From: UBA3839 sp963627995
GTDB lineage: Bacteria > Bacteroidota > Bacteroidia > Bacteroidales > Bacteroidaceae
Direction of reading: 5' to 3'
Assembly: GCA_963627995.1 (NCBI GenBank)
Contig: CAVGCV010000005.1
Span: forward strand, 74,479 to 138,478
Length of the DNA: 64,000 nt
The position numbers and the translations under genes are program-made. Shown one piece after another: positions 1-9,484 of the stretch. A model generated the notes under the pieces. That model worked only from the letters and a program-made list of their open reading frames with translations. It did no database searches and was not told the DNA's origin. How positions within the stretch are numbered: the first letter of the stretch is position 1; each line of letters opens with the position of its first letter.

Positions 1-1
1 G

Positions 2-1243
2 AAATACACGGGCGCGCTCTATCCCTACAACATGGAGGTGTTCCGTCGGCGGCTGGCCGACGCGGGCATGCTGGAACAGGCGGACGACTTTTTCCGCGCG
101 TCGGGGAAATGGGCGGCAGAACTCTACAAAGCCGACATCGAGATGGAGCTGCGCACGCCGGAAATCGCAGGATTCCAGCTACTCGACTTGCAGGACTATC
201 CGGGACAGGGAACGGCACTCGTGGGTGTGCTCGACGCATTCATGGAAAGCAAGGGGCTCGTCACGCCCGAACGGTGGCGGGGCTTTTGCAACGCCACCGT
301 GCCACTCATGCTGGCGGAGAAACGTTGCTGGACAAACGACGAGATGCCCGACATCGGTGTCAAGATTGCACACTACGCCCCGTCGTCGCTGAAAGGGAAA
401 CGGCTCACATGGGAACTGAAAGACGCGGACGGGCGCACAGCGGACAGCGGCAGCCTGCCTATCACGACGGACAGCACGGGGTTGTTGGACATCGGGCGCA
501 TACGCCCCAAACTTTCAGCGGCGACACGCGCACAGCGGATGGAACTCTCGCTCGCCATCGACGGCACGCCCCACGCCAACAGCTACGGGCTGTGGGTGTA
601 CCCGGCCGGCAACGACGCGCTGGACGACACGCGCATCATGGTGACGCGCGCGCTGGACGCGCCGGCCATCGACCGCCTCCGAAGAGGCGGAAAGGTGCTG
701 TGGTTTCCCCAGCACGAGGCATACGCGGGACGGACGGTGGACGGACTGTTCACCACCGATTACTGGAACTACCGTATGTTCAAGACCATCAGCACGAACA
801 ACCGCAAGCCCGTTTCCCCCGGCACGATGGGCATTCTCACCCATCCGAGCCACCCGCTGTTCAACGACTTCCCCACCGACGAGCACACCGACTGGCAGTG
901 GTTCTCCATCGTCAAGGCGAGCCATCCGATTGCGCTCGACGCTTTCCCGAAATCCTATCGCCCCATCGTGCAGGTCATCGACAACGTGGAACGCAACCAC
1001 AAGTTCGGACTGGTGTTCGAACTGGCGGTGGAGAAAGGAAAGCTGTTGGTGTGCATGGCCGAATTGGACGGCGACATGGACAAGCCCGAGGTGCGCCAGT
1101 TCCGCAACAGCATGGTGCGGTACATGCTTTCCGGCGACTTCGCGCCAACACTGCACATGAGCATCGAGGAATTGAACGACGCGCTCCGCGCCGACCTCGG
1201 CGGCAAAGCCATACAAGAGCTGCGGAACATCTCCTACGAATAG
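2..1243 (+). CDS. GH2-type exported glycosidase, C-terminal part (5' end outside window)
   Basis: The reading frame is open to the left edge, so this is the C-terminal ~413 residues of a longer protein. The first in-window ATG (position 32) is internal. The segments LLDLQDYPGQGTALVG, GFCNATVPL and VIDNVERNHKFGLVFE match, from memory, large Bacteroidota glycoside hydrolase family 2-like proteins with sugar-binding and TIM-barrel domains that act on plant or host glycans in the periplasm. The family catalytic acids are expected near or upstream of the window edge and cannot be checked. The gene ends just before a symmetric hairpin that separates it from the convergent TonB receptor gene. The exact substrate cannot be inferred. 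Confidence 0.7.
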   Translation, partial: KYTGALYPYNMEVFRRRLADAGMLEQADDFFRASGKWAAELYKADIEMELRTPEIAGFQLLDLQDYPGQGTALVGVLDAFMESKGLVTPERWRGFCNATVPLMLAEKRCWTNDEMPDIGVKIAHYAPSSLKGKRLTWELKDADGRTADSGSLPITTDSTGLLDIGRIRPKLSAATRAQRMELSLAIDGTPHANSYGLWVYPAGNDALDDTRIMVTRALDAPAIDRLRRGGKVLWFPQHEAYAGRTVDGLFTTDYWNYRMFKTISTNNRKPVSPGTMGILTHPSHPLFNDFPTDEHTDWQWFSIVKASHPIALDAFPKSYRPIVQVIDNVERNHKFGLVFELAVEKGKLLVCMAELDGDMDKPEVRQFRNSMVRYMLSGDFAPTLHMSIEELNDALRADLGGKAIQELRNISYE

Positions 1244-1280
1244 CGCGCGCCGACCGACGGACGCACGCGCCATCGGGCAA

Positions 1281-1325
1281 AAAAGAAGCCGCCAACCCTG
1301 CAGCAAGTTGGCGGCTTCCGCTTTT
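1281..1325. terminator. Bidirectional intrinsic terminator
   Basis: A perfect 12-bp stem (1285-1296 with 1307-1318, GAAGCCGCCAAC and its complement) has a 10-nt loop. It is preceded by an A-run and followed by CTTTT. It lies between two convergent genes, so it can serve both strands. Confidence 0.85.
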
Positions 1326-1329
1326 CCAA

Positions 1330-3747
1330 TCAAAACGTCAGGGCCACATCCACGCCGAACTGACGGGGGCGGCAAGTCTGCGCCCAGCCCTGCGACATGC
1401 TGGTGAAGTAGAACGGGACATACTGCCTGTCGGCGAGGTTCTTGCCCCACACATTGACCGCCACGCTGCCGAGGCGAAGCCCCACGTGCGCGCCAAGCAG
1501 CACGTAGAAAGGCTCACAGGCAGCGTTGTCCTCCGTCCAGTACACGCGGCCGTTGCCAACAAGGTTTCCGCCTACCGTCAGCACGGGGCGCGGCGCGTGC
1601 GCCTCCTCCCTTTCCGCACCGAGCTGCACCACGTACTCCGCCGCCAACGAAAGAGTGTGCAGCGGCGCGAACGGCACAAAGTTGCCGTCGTAGACGTGGC
1701 TTTCTCCTGCGGACTCGCCGGCGTCGTAGCTGCGGAACGTGGCGTGCGTGTAGCCGTATGAAGCATTGAACGTCAGTACATTGCGCAGCATTCGGCACCA
1801 TCCCGACAGGCTGACCTCCGCGCCGTAGCTCTCGCTCTCACCCGCATTCACCATTTGCCGTCCGAGCCCGCTCTGCGCGAAGCGTGCGATTTGCTGGTCG
1901 CGCGTCCGAATGTAAAACGCCGAGGCCTGCACATTGAGGTGGCGGTCGAGGCAGGCGAAGCGCGTGCCGAGCTCGTAGTTCCAGCTCGTTTCCGGCTTAA
2001 ACACCGTCGCGCTGTCGGCAGCGGGGTTGTCGCCAATCTGCATATAGCGCGACATGGCTGCGCCGAGCTGCGGGTCGTTGCCCAAAGCCCGCATCATGTC
2101 GTTGCGGAGGCTGGTCTGAATCAAATCGCTGAACATCTGGATGTTGTAGCCGCCCGAGCGGAAGCCCTTCGCCACCGACGCGTAGACAAGGCCGCCATCG
2201 TCGTCGAATCGGTATGCCACCGCCGCCTTAGGCAGGAACTGCGTGTAGTCGCGGCGGACGAAGCCGTCGTAGCGAGTTTCGGCGGTGAAGCTGCGCTCCA
2301 TCAGCACGCGGTTGCCACGCGTCATGCGGAAGTCGAAGTTCGATGCTGCGCCCGAATTGTAGTCCATCCGCGTGTGCTCGTAGTCGAGACGCAGTCCGGC
2401 GGTGAGGTCGAGGCGGCGGACGGGAAAATCCTTCAGCGTGGCCTGCCCGAACGCAGCCGCGTTGAGTACGGGCGTGTCGAACAGCCCGTCAATGGGCATG
2501 GCGTTGTCCGTCACGTTCATGGCGATGCCCATGCCGCTCGGGCGCATGGCTTCGTTGGCCGCGACGAAGCCCCGGTCTATACCCTTTTGAATGACAGAGC
2601 GGATGCCGTCCGCCCCGAAATCGACGGGCGCGTCGGTCTTGAGCCACTGGTAGGCGAAGCGCGCGCCGGCCGTCCACTCCACCCGCTGCCCGGGATAGCT
2701 CTTCAGGGCTATTTCCTCCGAAAGGCTGTGGCTGCGCTGGCGTTGCGTGAGCGTGAAGATGTCCGACGACGTGAAGTCCTGATCCATGAACATGCGGTCG
2801 GCCAGATACTGGTAGGCCGTGACGGACGTAAGGACAAACGGGCGCATCAGCGTCTGCAGGCGCAGCGACGAGTTGAGCAGCGTGCGGCGGTAGCCGCCGA
2901 GCTCGTTCTCGCGAATCGCGCCGTCGTCCACATTGTAGTAGTCGTAGCCGTGCTCGTCGCTGTACTCCAGCCCGGTTTGGAAGTCGAGCGTGAAGTAGCT
3001 GTGGCGCAGAGGGTTGTACACATAGCGGAACTTTCCGCCCCCGCTGTCGCCGCCATTGCTGCGGCGGTTCAGGAACTCGTTGCGGTTATAGCCGTCCGAG
3101 CCTTTGTAGAAGCCGCTGAACGAGAACGCCGCATCCGCCCCCACCGTGTTGGCAAAGCGGAACTGCGCATAGCGCGCGGCGTCTTCCGTTGCCGCTCCAA
3201 TCCGCACCTCCGACTGCCGTCCCTCCGTCCGCGCCGCCAGGGGATTGTACGTATAGACGTTCAGCAGCCCGCCCATGGCGTTGCGGCCGTAGAGCGTGGA
3301 CTGCGGCCCTCGGAGCACCTCGATACGCCGCACGTCGGCGAGCGAAAAGTCGAACGCCGATTTGTCGGCATAGGGAACGTCGTCCACGTACAGCCCAACG
3401 GCGGGCGTATTGATGCGCGACCCCACGCCGCGAATGTAGATGGCGCTCGTGAGCCGCGACCCATAGTCCGGCATGTAGAGGTTCGGAACGAACGCAGCAG
3501 CGTCCTTCAGCCCGTTCATGCCGCCCGTGCGGCGCAGGTCGCCCGCGTCCACCACATGATAGCTCACCGGCTGTTCTTCAAGCCGGACAACCTGCCTCGG
3601 GTCTGCCGTCACCGTCACCTCGCGCATCTCCACACGGTGCGCCACGGCGGAGTCGCCGTCCACGTCCACATCCCCATGGACGCTGGCGTGGACGAGCAGC
3701 GGAAGTTGCACGGCGGCAGACAGGATGAATGCCAATCTTTTACCCAT
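1330..3747 (-). CDS. TonB-dependent outer-membrane receptor
   Basis: An 805-residue TonB-dependent transporter, which imports a ligand across the outer membrane using TonB-ExbBD energy. The chosen start gives a signal peptide (MGKRLAFILSAAVQLPLLVHA), and the Bacteroidota promoter lies 27 bp upstream; a longer frame starting at 3804 would begin upstream of that promoter. The plug domain is clear: a TonB-box-like EVTVTA near residue 43, IRGVGSRINTPAVGLYVDDVPY, and EVLRGPQSTLYGRNAMGGLLNV. The C-terminus ends in a barrel strand closing with Phe (GVDVALTF). There is no N-terminal carboxypeptidase-like domain and no SusD partner next door, so a siderophore, cobalamin or small-molecule receptor is more likely than a SusC. 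The ligand is unknown. Confidence 0.9.
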   Translation of the reverse strand: MGKRLAFILSAAVQLPLLVHASVHGDVDVDGDSAVAHRVEMREVTVTADPRQVVRLEEQPVSYHVVDAGDLRRTGGMNGLKDAAAFVPNLYMPDYGSRLTSAIYIRGVGSRINTPAVGLYVDDVPYADKSAFDFSLADVRRIEVLRGPQSTLYGRNAMGGLLNVYTYNPLAARTEGRQSEVRIGAATEDAARYAQFRFANTVGADAAFSFSGFYKGSDGYNRNEFLNRRSNGGDSGGGKFRYVYNPLRHSYFTLDFQTGLEYSDEHGYDYYNVDDGAIRENELGGYRRTLLNSSLRLQTLMRPFVLTSVTAYQYLADRMFMDQDFTSSDIFTLTQRQRSHSLSEEIALKSYPGQRVEWTAGARFAYQWLKTDAPVDFGADGIRSVIQKGIDRGFVAANEAMRPSGMGIAMNVTDNAMPIDGLFDTPVLNAAAFGQATLKDFPVRRLDLTAGLRLDYEHTRMDYNSGAASNFDFRMTRGNRVLMERSFTAETRYDGFVRRDYTQFLPKAAVAYRFDDDGGLVYASVAKGFRSGGYNIQMFSDLIQTSLRNDMMRALGNDPQLGAAMSRYMQIGDNPAADSATVFKPETSWNYELGTRFACLDRHLNVQASAFYIRTRDQQIARFAQSGLGRQMVNAGESESYGAEVSLSGWCRMLRNVLTFNASYGYTHATFRSYDAGESAGESHVYDGNFVPFAPLHTLSLAAEYVVQLGAEREEAHAPRPVLTVGGNLVGNGRVYWTEDNAACEPFYVLLGAHVGLRLGSVAVNVWGKNLADRQYVPFYFTSMSQGWAQTCRPRQFGVDVALTF

Positions 3748-3773
3748 AAATACCTGTTCCTTGAAATTCTGTG

Positions 3774-3781
3774 CAAAGGTA
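3774..3781 (-). promoter_or_regulatory. Promoter -7 element of the TonB receptor gene
   Basis: Read on the minus strand this is TACCTTTG, an exact match to the Bacteroidota -7 consensus TAnnTTTG. It lies 26 bp upstream of the ATG at 3747. No clear -33 TTTG is seen. Confidence 0.75.
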
Positions 3782-3852
3782 GGGGTAATGCCGGCGCGCA
3801 TCAATCATCATTTGTAATGAAAACCGGCGCGCCGCCCGGCCGCCGCGCAACG

Positions 3853-3897
3853 AAAAAGGGAACGCACGCGGGAGTGTCCCGGGATGCGTTCCCTTGG
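3853..3897 (-). terminator. Intrinsic terminator of the nadC-pepD-pgm run
   Basis: An 11-bp stem (3856-3866 with 3885-3895, AAGGGAACGCA and its complement) lies just past the pgm stop codon on the minus strand. An A-run at 3853-3857 becomes a U-run in that transcript. Confidence 0.75.
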
Positions 3898-3942
3898 TTC
3901 TCGGCGTGGCCTCCAATGAGGAGCACGCCGCGCCCTCCGGCG

Positions 3943-5685
3943 TCAGATGCCGAGCGACCGGGCTATCGCCCTCACCTTCACTTCGGCGGCGGCGCACGCT
4001 GCCCTGTAGTCGGCGGCGGCCTTCATCTCGCCCGGGGCCTCGATGTAGAACTTTATCTTCGGCTCCGTACCCGAGGGGCGGACACTGACTTTCGTGCCGT
4101 CCTCCGAGAAGAACTGGAGCACGTTGCTCGTCTCCGGCATGTCGAGCCTGGTCTTGCGGCCCTCGCCGTCCGTTGCCTCCAGCGTCTTGAAGTCCTTTAC
4201 GAGGCAAACTCTCGAGCCGGCCAGTTCCGTCGGCGGCGTGGCGCGGTAGCCCTCCATCATCGCCTTGATTTCGTCCGCGCCGCTCTTGCCCGGCTTCACG
4301 ACGCTTATCGCTTTGTTGTAAGAGAAGCCGTATTGCAGGTAAATCTCCATGAGCACGTCGTAGAGCGTCTTTCCCTGGTCCTTGGCCCAGGCGCAGATTT
4401 CCGCCAGCAGCGAGCACGCGCTCACGGCATCCTTGTCGCGGACGAAATCCTGCGCGAGGAAGCCATAGCTTTCCTCGCCGCCGCCGATGTACTGCTTCTT
4501 GCCCTCGTTGAGGCGAATCTCGCGGGCAATCCACTTGAAGCCCGTGTAGCAGTCCATCATCTCGATGTGCTGCCTGTCGGCAACCTTCTTGATGAGCTCC
4601 GTCGTCACGATGGTTTTGACGATAAACTCGTTGCCGCGCATCTTGCCCTGCGCGATGCGGTTGTTGATGATGTAGTAGAGGAACAGCAGGCAGGTCTGGT
4701 TGCCGTTGATGAGCACCCACTCGCCCTCGTCGTTCTTGCAGGCCATGCCCACCCGGTCGGCATCGGGGTCGGACGCCATCACGATGTCGGCGTCGATTTC
4801 CTTGGCCAGGTTGATGGCCAGCGTCAGCGCCTCGGCGTTCTCGGGGTTCGGGGAGACCACGGTCGGGAAGTCGCCGCTCTTCACCATCTGCTCCGGCACG
4901 CAGTGCACGTTCTCGAATCCCCACAGGTGCAGCGAGTGCGGAATCAGCGTCATGCCCGTTCCGTGAATCGGCGTGTAGACAATGCCGAGGTCTTTCTGGC
5001 GGCGGATGACCGCGGGGTCGATGGAGATGGAGTGTATCTTGTCGAGATAGACTTTGTCGATGTCCTCGCCTATCGGCTGTATCATGTCGGCGTTGCCGCC
5101 GAACCGGATGTCCCCGTAGTCCACCTTGTTCACCTCGTCGATGATGCCCTTGTCGTGCGGCGCAAGCACCTGCGCGCCGTCGTCCCAGTACGCCTTGTAG
5201 CCGTTGTACTCGCGCGGGTTGTGGCTCGCCGTGATGTTCACGCCCGCCTGGCAGCCCAGCTCGCGGATGGCGAAGCTCACCTCCGGCGTGGGGCGCATGT
5301 CCTCAAAGAGGTAGACGTGTATGCCGTTGGCGGTGAAGACCTGCGCCGCCGTCTCGGCAAAGAGGCGCGAGTTGTTGCGGCAGTCGTGGCCGACGACCAC
5401 CGAGATGCGCTCGCGCTCCCTGAAACTGGCGTTGAGGTAGTTCGCCAGGCCTTGCGTGGCAGCGCCCACCGTGTAGACGTTCATGCGGTTCGTGCCGGTG
5501 CCCATGATGCCGCGCAGTCCGCCCGTGCCGAACTCCAGCGTCTGATAGAAGCTGTCGATGAGGGGCGACTTGTCCTCCGCCGCCGCCATGGCGCGCGCAG
5601 CCGCCTGCGTCTCGGCGTCGAACACGGGGTCGGTGGCCCACTTCTGCGCCACGTCCATACATTTTTTCAGCAGTTCCTGATCCAT
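3943..5685 (-). CDS. Phosphoglucomutase/phosphomannomutase (alpha-D-phosphohexomutase)
   Basis: Cytosolic interconversion of hexose 1- and 6-phosphates, feeding glycan precursor synthesis. The 580-residue length is usual for the Bacteroidota enzyme. Seen in order: the N-terminal GTGGLRG loop (53-59), the active-site phosphoserine loop TASHNP (152-157, Ser154), the metal-binding loop DPDADR (306-311), the sugar-binding loop GGGEESYG (401-408), and a C-terminal phosphate-binding RPSGTEPKIKFY. The start is MDQELLKK; the frame extends 22 codons further upstream but into the 3' end of pepD. It lies 28 bp downstream of pepD on the same strand, probably cotranscribed. Whether glucose or mannose phosphate is preferred cannot be read from sequence. 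Confidence 0.93.
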   Translation of the reverse strand: MDQELLKKCMDVAQKWATDPVFDAETQAAARAMAAAEDKSPLIDSFYQTLEFGTGGLRGIMGTGTNRMNVYTVGAATQGLANYLNASFRERERISVVVGHDCRNNSRLFAETAAQVFTANGIHVYLFEDMRPTPEVSFAIRELGCQAGVNITASHNPREYNGYKAYWDDGAQVLAPHDKGIIDEVNKVDYGDIRFGGNADMIQPIGEDIDKVYLDKIHSISIDPAVIRRQKDLGIVYTPIHGTGMTLIPHSLHLWGFENVHCVPEQMVKSGDFPTVVSPNPENAEALTLAINLAKEIDADIVMASDPDADRVGMACKNDEGEWVLINGNQTCLLFLYYIINNRIAQGKMRGNEFIVKTIVTTELIKKVADRQHIEMMDCYTGFKWIAREIRLNEGKKQYIGGGEESYGFLAQDFVRDKDAVSACSLLAEICAWAKDQGKTLYDVLMEIYLQYGFSYNKAISVVKPGKSGADEIKAMMEGYRATPPTELAGSRVCLVKDFKTLEATDGEGRKTRLDMPETSNVLQFFSEDGTKVSVRPSGTEPKIKFYIEAPGEMKAAADYRAACAAAEVKVRAIARSLGI

Positions 5686-5713
5686 AAGTATAGTGTTAAG
5701 TTTGAACAGTTCG

Positions 5714-7369
5714 TCACTTGGCCAGGTAGCGGTCGCCCGTCTCGCCGGCAATCTTGCGCCAGTAGTCCTCCGGGTAGCCGGGGCGCGCGACGCGTCCGCC
5801 CTGCCCGTACTTCGAGCGCGTGAACCTGCCGTCCTTCTCCTCCCGCAGCACCATGTCGTTGTGCTTGACGACCAGGTACTCGAACAGGGCGCGCCAGCGT
5901 CCCATCATCCTGTCGGCGGCCGAGAGGCCGTAGCCCGTCAGCAGCGCGGCGGCCTTGCCGGGATGCTCGTCGTAGAGCGTGCGCGCCTCCGCCTCCACCC
6001 GCGCCTGGTCGCGCGCCTCCGCCGCCTCCGTCTCGTCGATGGCGCGGCGCAGGTCGGGATACATCTTGCTGTAATACGGGTAGACCATGTTGCTCACGGC
6101 GTTGCAGAGCCAAAAGGCCGACTTCCAGGAGAACGTAATCTCGTCCTGCACGTCGGCAACGCGCACATAGCAGCGCGGCACCTCCGTGGCCGAGCAGTAG
6201 ACGGGCGTGTAGGCCGTCATGTTCGCGTCGTCGTTCGTCCACCACACCACGCCGCCGATTTCGTCGGGCAGGGCGGCGCGCATCTGCCCCACGAACGAGA
6301 AGCCCGTCTGCTGCGTGGAGATGGGGCGCTCGTTGAAATACTCCCTGCCGTCCACCCTGGCCGACAGCGGAGAGGGGCGGTAGGGCATGGCGTACGCGCC
6401 CGCGCCCAGGTCGCGGCGCAGGTCGAGCGGCGTGTCCTCGTAGTGGTCGCGCATGCCGTTCCGCACGTCGGACAGCGTCAGCTTGCGGCGCGGCTTCACG
6501 TAGAGCGGCAGCGCCCCCCGCAGGTCCTGCCCCCCGATGTAGGGGAGGTAGCGGTCCATGCCGTCGCAGTGGCGGTTGAAGAAGCTCCACACGCGCGCGT
6601 CGCAGTAGCGGGCGCCGCCGAAGTCGAGCGGGTTGAACGCGTCGCGGAACGAGAAGTCGGCGTCGCGCCCGGTGAAGTAGCCGCGCTGCCGCGCGAACTT
6701 CACCACGTCCTTGGCGTACATCACGTTCGCGCGGTCCTTCATGTCGAACGTCGTGATGCGGCTTTGGTTGGCATGCGCCGAGATGCAGTCGTCGGGGATG
6801 CGGACGGCCACCCACACCGCGCCCCTCGAGCCCGCGCCCTTGCCCACCATCTCCAGTATCCACGCCTCGTTCTTGTCGGCCACCGTGAACGACTCGCCGC
6901 CGCTGTTGTAGCCGTACTTCGCCACGAGGTCGGTCATGACGGCCAGCGCGTGGCGCGCCGAGGTGGCGCGCTCGAGCGCGATGTAGATGAGGGAGCCGTA
7001 GTCGAGCACGCCCGTCGAGTCCACCAGCTCGGAGCGTCCGCCGAACGTCGTCTCCGTGATGGTCACCTGGTTCTGGTTCATCTGCCCCACCACGTTGTAC
7101 GTGCGCTCGGCCTGCGGAATCTCCCCCCAGTACCGGTTCGTGTCCCAGTCGTACACCTTGCGCGTCTCGCCGGCGGCGTGCCTGCCGCCCACGTGGTGGT
7201 ACATCGTGCCGTACAGCCCGTAGTTGTCGGCGTTGTAGCTGACGAACACACTGCCGTCCGCCGACGCCTGCCGGCCGACGATGAGGTTCGTGCAGGCCGC
7301 GGCCCGCAGCGTGAGGAGCGACGCCGCCGCCACCAGCGCGGCGCACGCCCATGCCATCCGTTTCTCCAT
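5714..7369 (-). CDS. pepD: C69-family dipeptidase (PepD-like), secreted
   Basis: An N-terminal-nucleophile peptidase of family C69, which cleaves dipeptides after self-removal of its leader. The 551-residue protein starts with a signal-like leader (MEKRMAWACAALVAAASLLTLRAAA) directly followed by Cys26-Thr-Asn-Leu, the usual exposed nucleophile. Then come GRQASADGSVF and YNADNYGLYG, the family N-terminal signature. The C-terminal segment (AETGDRYLAK) is typical in position. It is 46 bp downstream of nadC and 28 bp upstream of pgm, so likely part of one transcript. Periplasmic location is inferred from the leader. Confidence 0.88.
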   Translation of the reverse strand: MEKRMAWACAALVAAASLLTLRAAACTNLIVGRQASADGSVFVSYNADNYGLYGTMYHHVGGRHAAGETRKVYDWDTNRYWGEIPQAERTYNVVGQMNQNQVTITETTFGGRSELVDSTGVLDYGSLIYIALERATSARHALAVMTDLVAKYGYNSGGESFTVADKNEAWILEMVGKGAGSRGAVWVAVRIPDDCISAHANQSRITTFDMKDRANVMYAKDVVKFARQRGYFTGRDADFSFRDAFNPLDFGGARYCDARVWSFFNRHCDGMDRYLPYIGGQDLRGALPLYVKPRRKLTLSDVRNGMRDHYEDTPLDLRRDLGAGAYAMPYRPSPLSARVDGREYFNERPISTQQTGFSFVGQMRAALPDEIGGVVWWTNDDANMTAYTPVYCSATEVPRCYVRVADVQDEITFSWKSAFWLCNAVSNMVYPYYSKMYPDLRRAIDETEAAEARDQARVEAEARTLYDEHPGKAAALLTGYGLSAADRMMGRWRALFEYLVVKHNDMVLREEKDGRFTRSKYGQGGRVARPGYPEDYWRKIAGETGDRYLAK

Positions 7370-7415
7370 GTCCTTGTCCTGTGCTTGTAGTGTTCCCGTT
7401 TCCTGCCGGCGGCGC

Positions 7416-8291
7416 TCAGCCCCTCATGGCGAGCTTGTCGGAGCCGGCCGCCTTGAAGCTCATGTCGAGGCCGCGCACCGAGTGGGTCAGCGCGCCCACG
7501 GAGATGAAGTCCACGCCCTGCTCCGCGTAGTCGCGGATGGTGTCGAACGTGATGCCGCCCGACGACTCCGTCTCGTACCGTCCGGCGATGAGCGCCACGG
7601 CGCGGCCCGTCTCCTCGGGAGTGAAGTTGTCCAGCATGATGCGGTCCACGCCGCCATGCGCCAGCACGCGCTCCAGCTCGCCGAAGTCGCGCACCTCTAT
7701 CTCAATCCTCAGGTCCTTGCCCTTCGCCGCCAGGTAGTCGCGGCAGCGGTCGATGGCGTTCTCTATTCCGCCGGCAAAGTCGATGTGGTTGTCCTTCAGC
7801 AGAATCATGTCGAACAGCCCGATGCGGTGGTTCGTGCCGCCGCCGATCCTCACCGCCATCTTCTCCAGCATGCGCATGCCCGGCGTGGTCTTGCGCGTGT
7901 CGAGCACGCGCGTGCGCGTGCCCGCCAGCCGCTCCACGTAGCGCGCCGTCATCGTCGCTATGCCCGACATCCGCTGCATGATGTTCAGCATGAGCCGCTC
8001 GGTCTGCAGCAGGCTGCGCACGCGCCCGCGCACGCTCATCACGATGTCGCCCGGCGCGACGCGCGCGCCGTCCGCGGCCAGCGCCTCCACCGCGAGCGAG
8101 GGGTCGAAGCGGCGGAACACCTCCTTCGCCACCTCCACGCCGGCCAGCACGCCGGCCTCCTTAATCATGAGCTTCGACTCCCCCACCGCGTCCTCGGGGA
8201 TGCAGCAGAGCGTCGTGTGGTCGCCGTCGCCGATGTCCTCGGCGAACGCAAGGTCAATCAGCCTGTCGTTCAGTTCTTCTACCGAAAGCAT
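7416..8291 (-). CDS. nadC: Nicotinate-nucleotide diphosphorylase (quinolinate phosphoribosyltransferase)
   Basis: Converts quinolinate and PRPP to nicotinate mononucleotide, the last committed step of de novo NAD synthesis. The 291-residue length fits the family. The signature DTRKTTPGMRMLEKMAVRIGG carries the substrate-binding Arg/Lys residues. It is followed by NHRIGLFDMILLKDNHI and by EVRDFGELERVLAHGGVDRIMLDN, and the C-terminal ESSGGITFDTIRDYAEQGVDFISVGALTHS is also standard. The start MLSVEELNDRL is chosen because the frame further upstream crosses the promoter. No nadA or nadB is adjacent. Confidence 0.95.
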   Translation of the reverse strand: MLSVEELNDRLIDLAFAEDIGDGDHTTLCCIPEDAVGESKLMIKEAGVLAGVEVAKEVFRRFDPSLAVEALAADGARVAPGDIVMSVRGRVRSLLQTERLMLNIMQRMSGIATMTARYVERLAGTRTRVLDTRKTTPGMRMLEKMAVRIGGGTNHRIGLFDMILLKDNHIDFAGGIENAIDRCRDYLAAKGKDLRIEIEVRDFGELERVLAHGGVDRIMLDNFTPEETGRAVALIAGRYETESSGGITFDTIRDYAEQGVDFISVGALTHSVRGLDMSFKAAGSDKLAMRG

Positions 8292-8336
8292 TCGTCCTGT
8301 CGTTTTTCGTTTGGGTCCAACTTGTTCTATGCCGTG

Positions 8337-8344
8337 CAAATATA
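8337..8344 (-). promoter_or_regulatory. Promoter -7 element upstream of nadC
   Basis: The minus strand reads TATATTTG, matching TAnnTTTG, 45 bp upstream of the nadC ATG. It is likely the promoter of the nadC-pepD-pgm unit. Confidence 0.7.
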
Positions 8345-8408
8345 CGACTTTTTCCACACACCGGCCGCCCGCCCGCCGCATTTTGTCCGCCGCGCCGGCC
8401 TGCCGGCG

Positions 8409-9452
8409 TCAGTCGCCGATCACGGGCCAGCCGTCGGCGAAGCGCATCTTCCGCACCACCAGCTCCGACTGCCCCCCGCGGTCCTTCGCGTAGCCGTGGG
8501 CGAGGAAGTACCACTGCCCGTCCACCTCGTAGGCGGCGCAGTGGCCCACGCCCGCGTAGTCCGCCGTCTCGCCCAGCAGCACGGTGCCGCCACCGGCGAG
8601 CATCTTCCGCCCCTCCCGGTCGCGGTAGGGGCCGCCGATGCGCCGCGAGCGGCCAACGGCGGTCTTGTACGTGCTGCGCAGGCCTTGGCAGCAATAGTCG
8701 AACGACACCAGCAGGTAGTAGTAGCCGCCGTGCCGGATGATGAAGGGCGCTTCCACGGCGTTGGCGTTGGCCTCCACCGCGCCGTGCGCCACGGCGTCGG
8801 GGTTGCGCCGCCGCGCTATGGTCCTCGGCCGGCCCACGGGCGTCTGGCGGTCGGCGGCGAGGCGCACGAGCTGGATGCCGTCCCAGAACGAGCCGAACGC
8901 CAGCCACGCCCTGCCCCGCCCGTCAACGCACACGCTCGGGTCGATGGCGTTCCAGTCGTCCACGCCGGGGCGCGAGCGGATCACCATCCCCCTGTCCTCC
9001 CACCCGAAGCCGGGCGCGGAGGGGTCGAGCGTGCGGTTCACCGCCAGCCCGATGGCCGACGCGTTCCTGCCGAACGTGGAGCACGAGTAGTAGAGGTGCC
9101 ACACGCCGTCGAGCCTCACGATGTCCGGCGCCCACGTGTGGCCGCGGTAGCCCGGCGCCGCCTCCACCGCCCACGCCGGCGGCGCGGACAGCACGGGACG
9201 CTCCTGCGACCAGTGGACGAGATCGGCCGACGACATGCACGACACGCCGTTGCCCGTCGCGAACACGTAGTAGCGCCCGCCCTCGCGCGCCATCACGGGG
9301 TCGTGCGCGGGCGGGCGCTCCATGTCGGCGAAGGGCACGGGCCGCCGCCGCTTCACACTGTCAGCCACGCCGACGTCCCCCACCTGCGCCGCCGCGCGCG
9401 GCGCGCCTGCCAGCAGCACCGCCGCCAGCAGCATTCCCATTGTCCTTTCCAT
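8409..9452 (-). CDS. GH43 family arabinan endo-1,5-alpha-L-arabinosidase, secreted
   Basis: A five-bladed beta-propeller glycosidase predicted to cut the alpha-1,5-arabinan backbone of plant pectin. The 347-residue protein starts MERTMGMLLAAVLLAG, a signal peptide ending near AAAQ. The three GH43 acids are visible in context: the catalytic base Asp in AHDPVMA, the pKa-tuning Asp in NAIDPSVCVDG, and the acid Glu in NAVEAPFIIRHGGYYYLL. The SFDYCCQGLRSTYKT segment is typical of the arabinanase subfamilies. It lies 32 bp downstream of trmN6, so may share its transcript, an odd pairing with no PUL partners nearby. An alternative start is at 9440. Substrate is inferred from family resemblance. Confidence 0.85.
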   Translation of the reverse strand: MERTMGMLLAAVLLAGAPRAAAQVGDVGVADSVKRRRPVPFADMERPPAHDPVMAREGGRYYVFATGNGVSCMSSADLVHWSQERPVLSAPPAWAVEAAPGYRGHTWAPDIVRLDGVWHLYYSCSTFGRNASAIGLAVNRTLDPSAPGFGWEDRGMVIRSRPGVDDWNAIDPSVCVDGRGRAWLAFGSFWDGIQLVRLAADRQTPVGRPRTIARRRNPDAVAHGAVEANANAVEAPFIIRHGGYYYLLVSFDYCCQGLRSTYKTAVGRSRRIGGPYRDREGRKMLAGGGTVLLGETADYAGVGHCAAYEVDGQWYFLAHGYAKDRGGQSELVVRKMRFADGWPVIGD

Positions 9453-9484
9453 CTCCACGTATATATAGGTGTCACATTGCCGCC

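Noticed and set aside
1855..5823. 1322-codon plus-strand open frame
   Set aside because: It runs antisense through the TonB receptor and phosphoglucomutase genes, has biased His/Val/Arg/Ala composition typical of GC-rich shadow frames, and matches no family.
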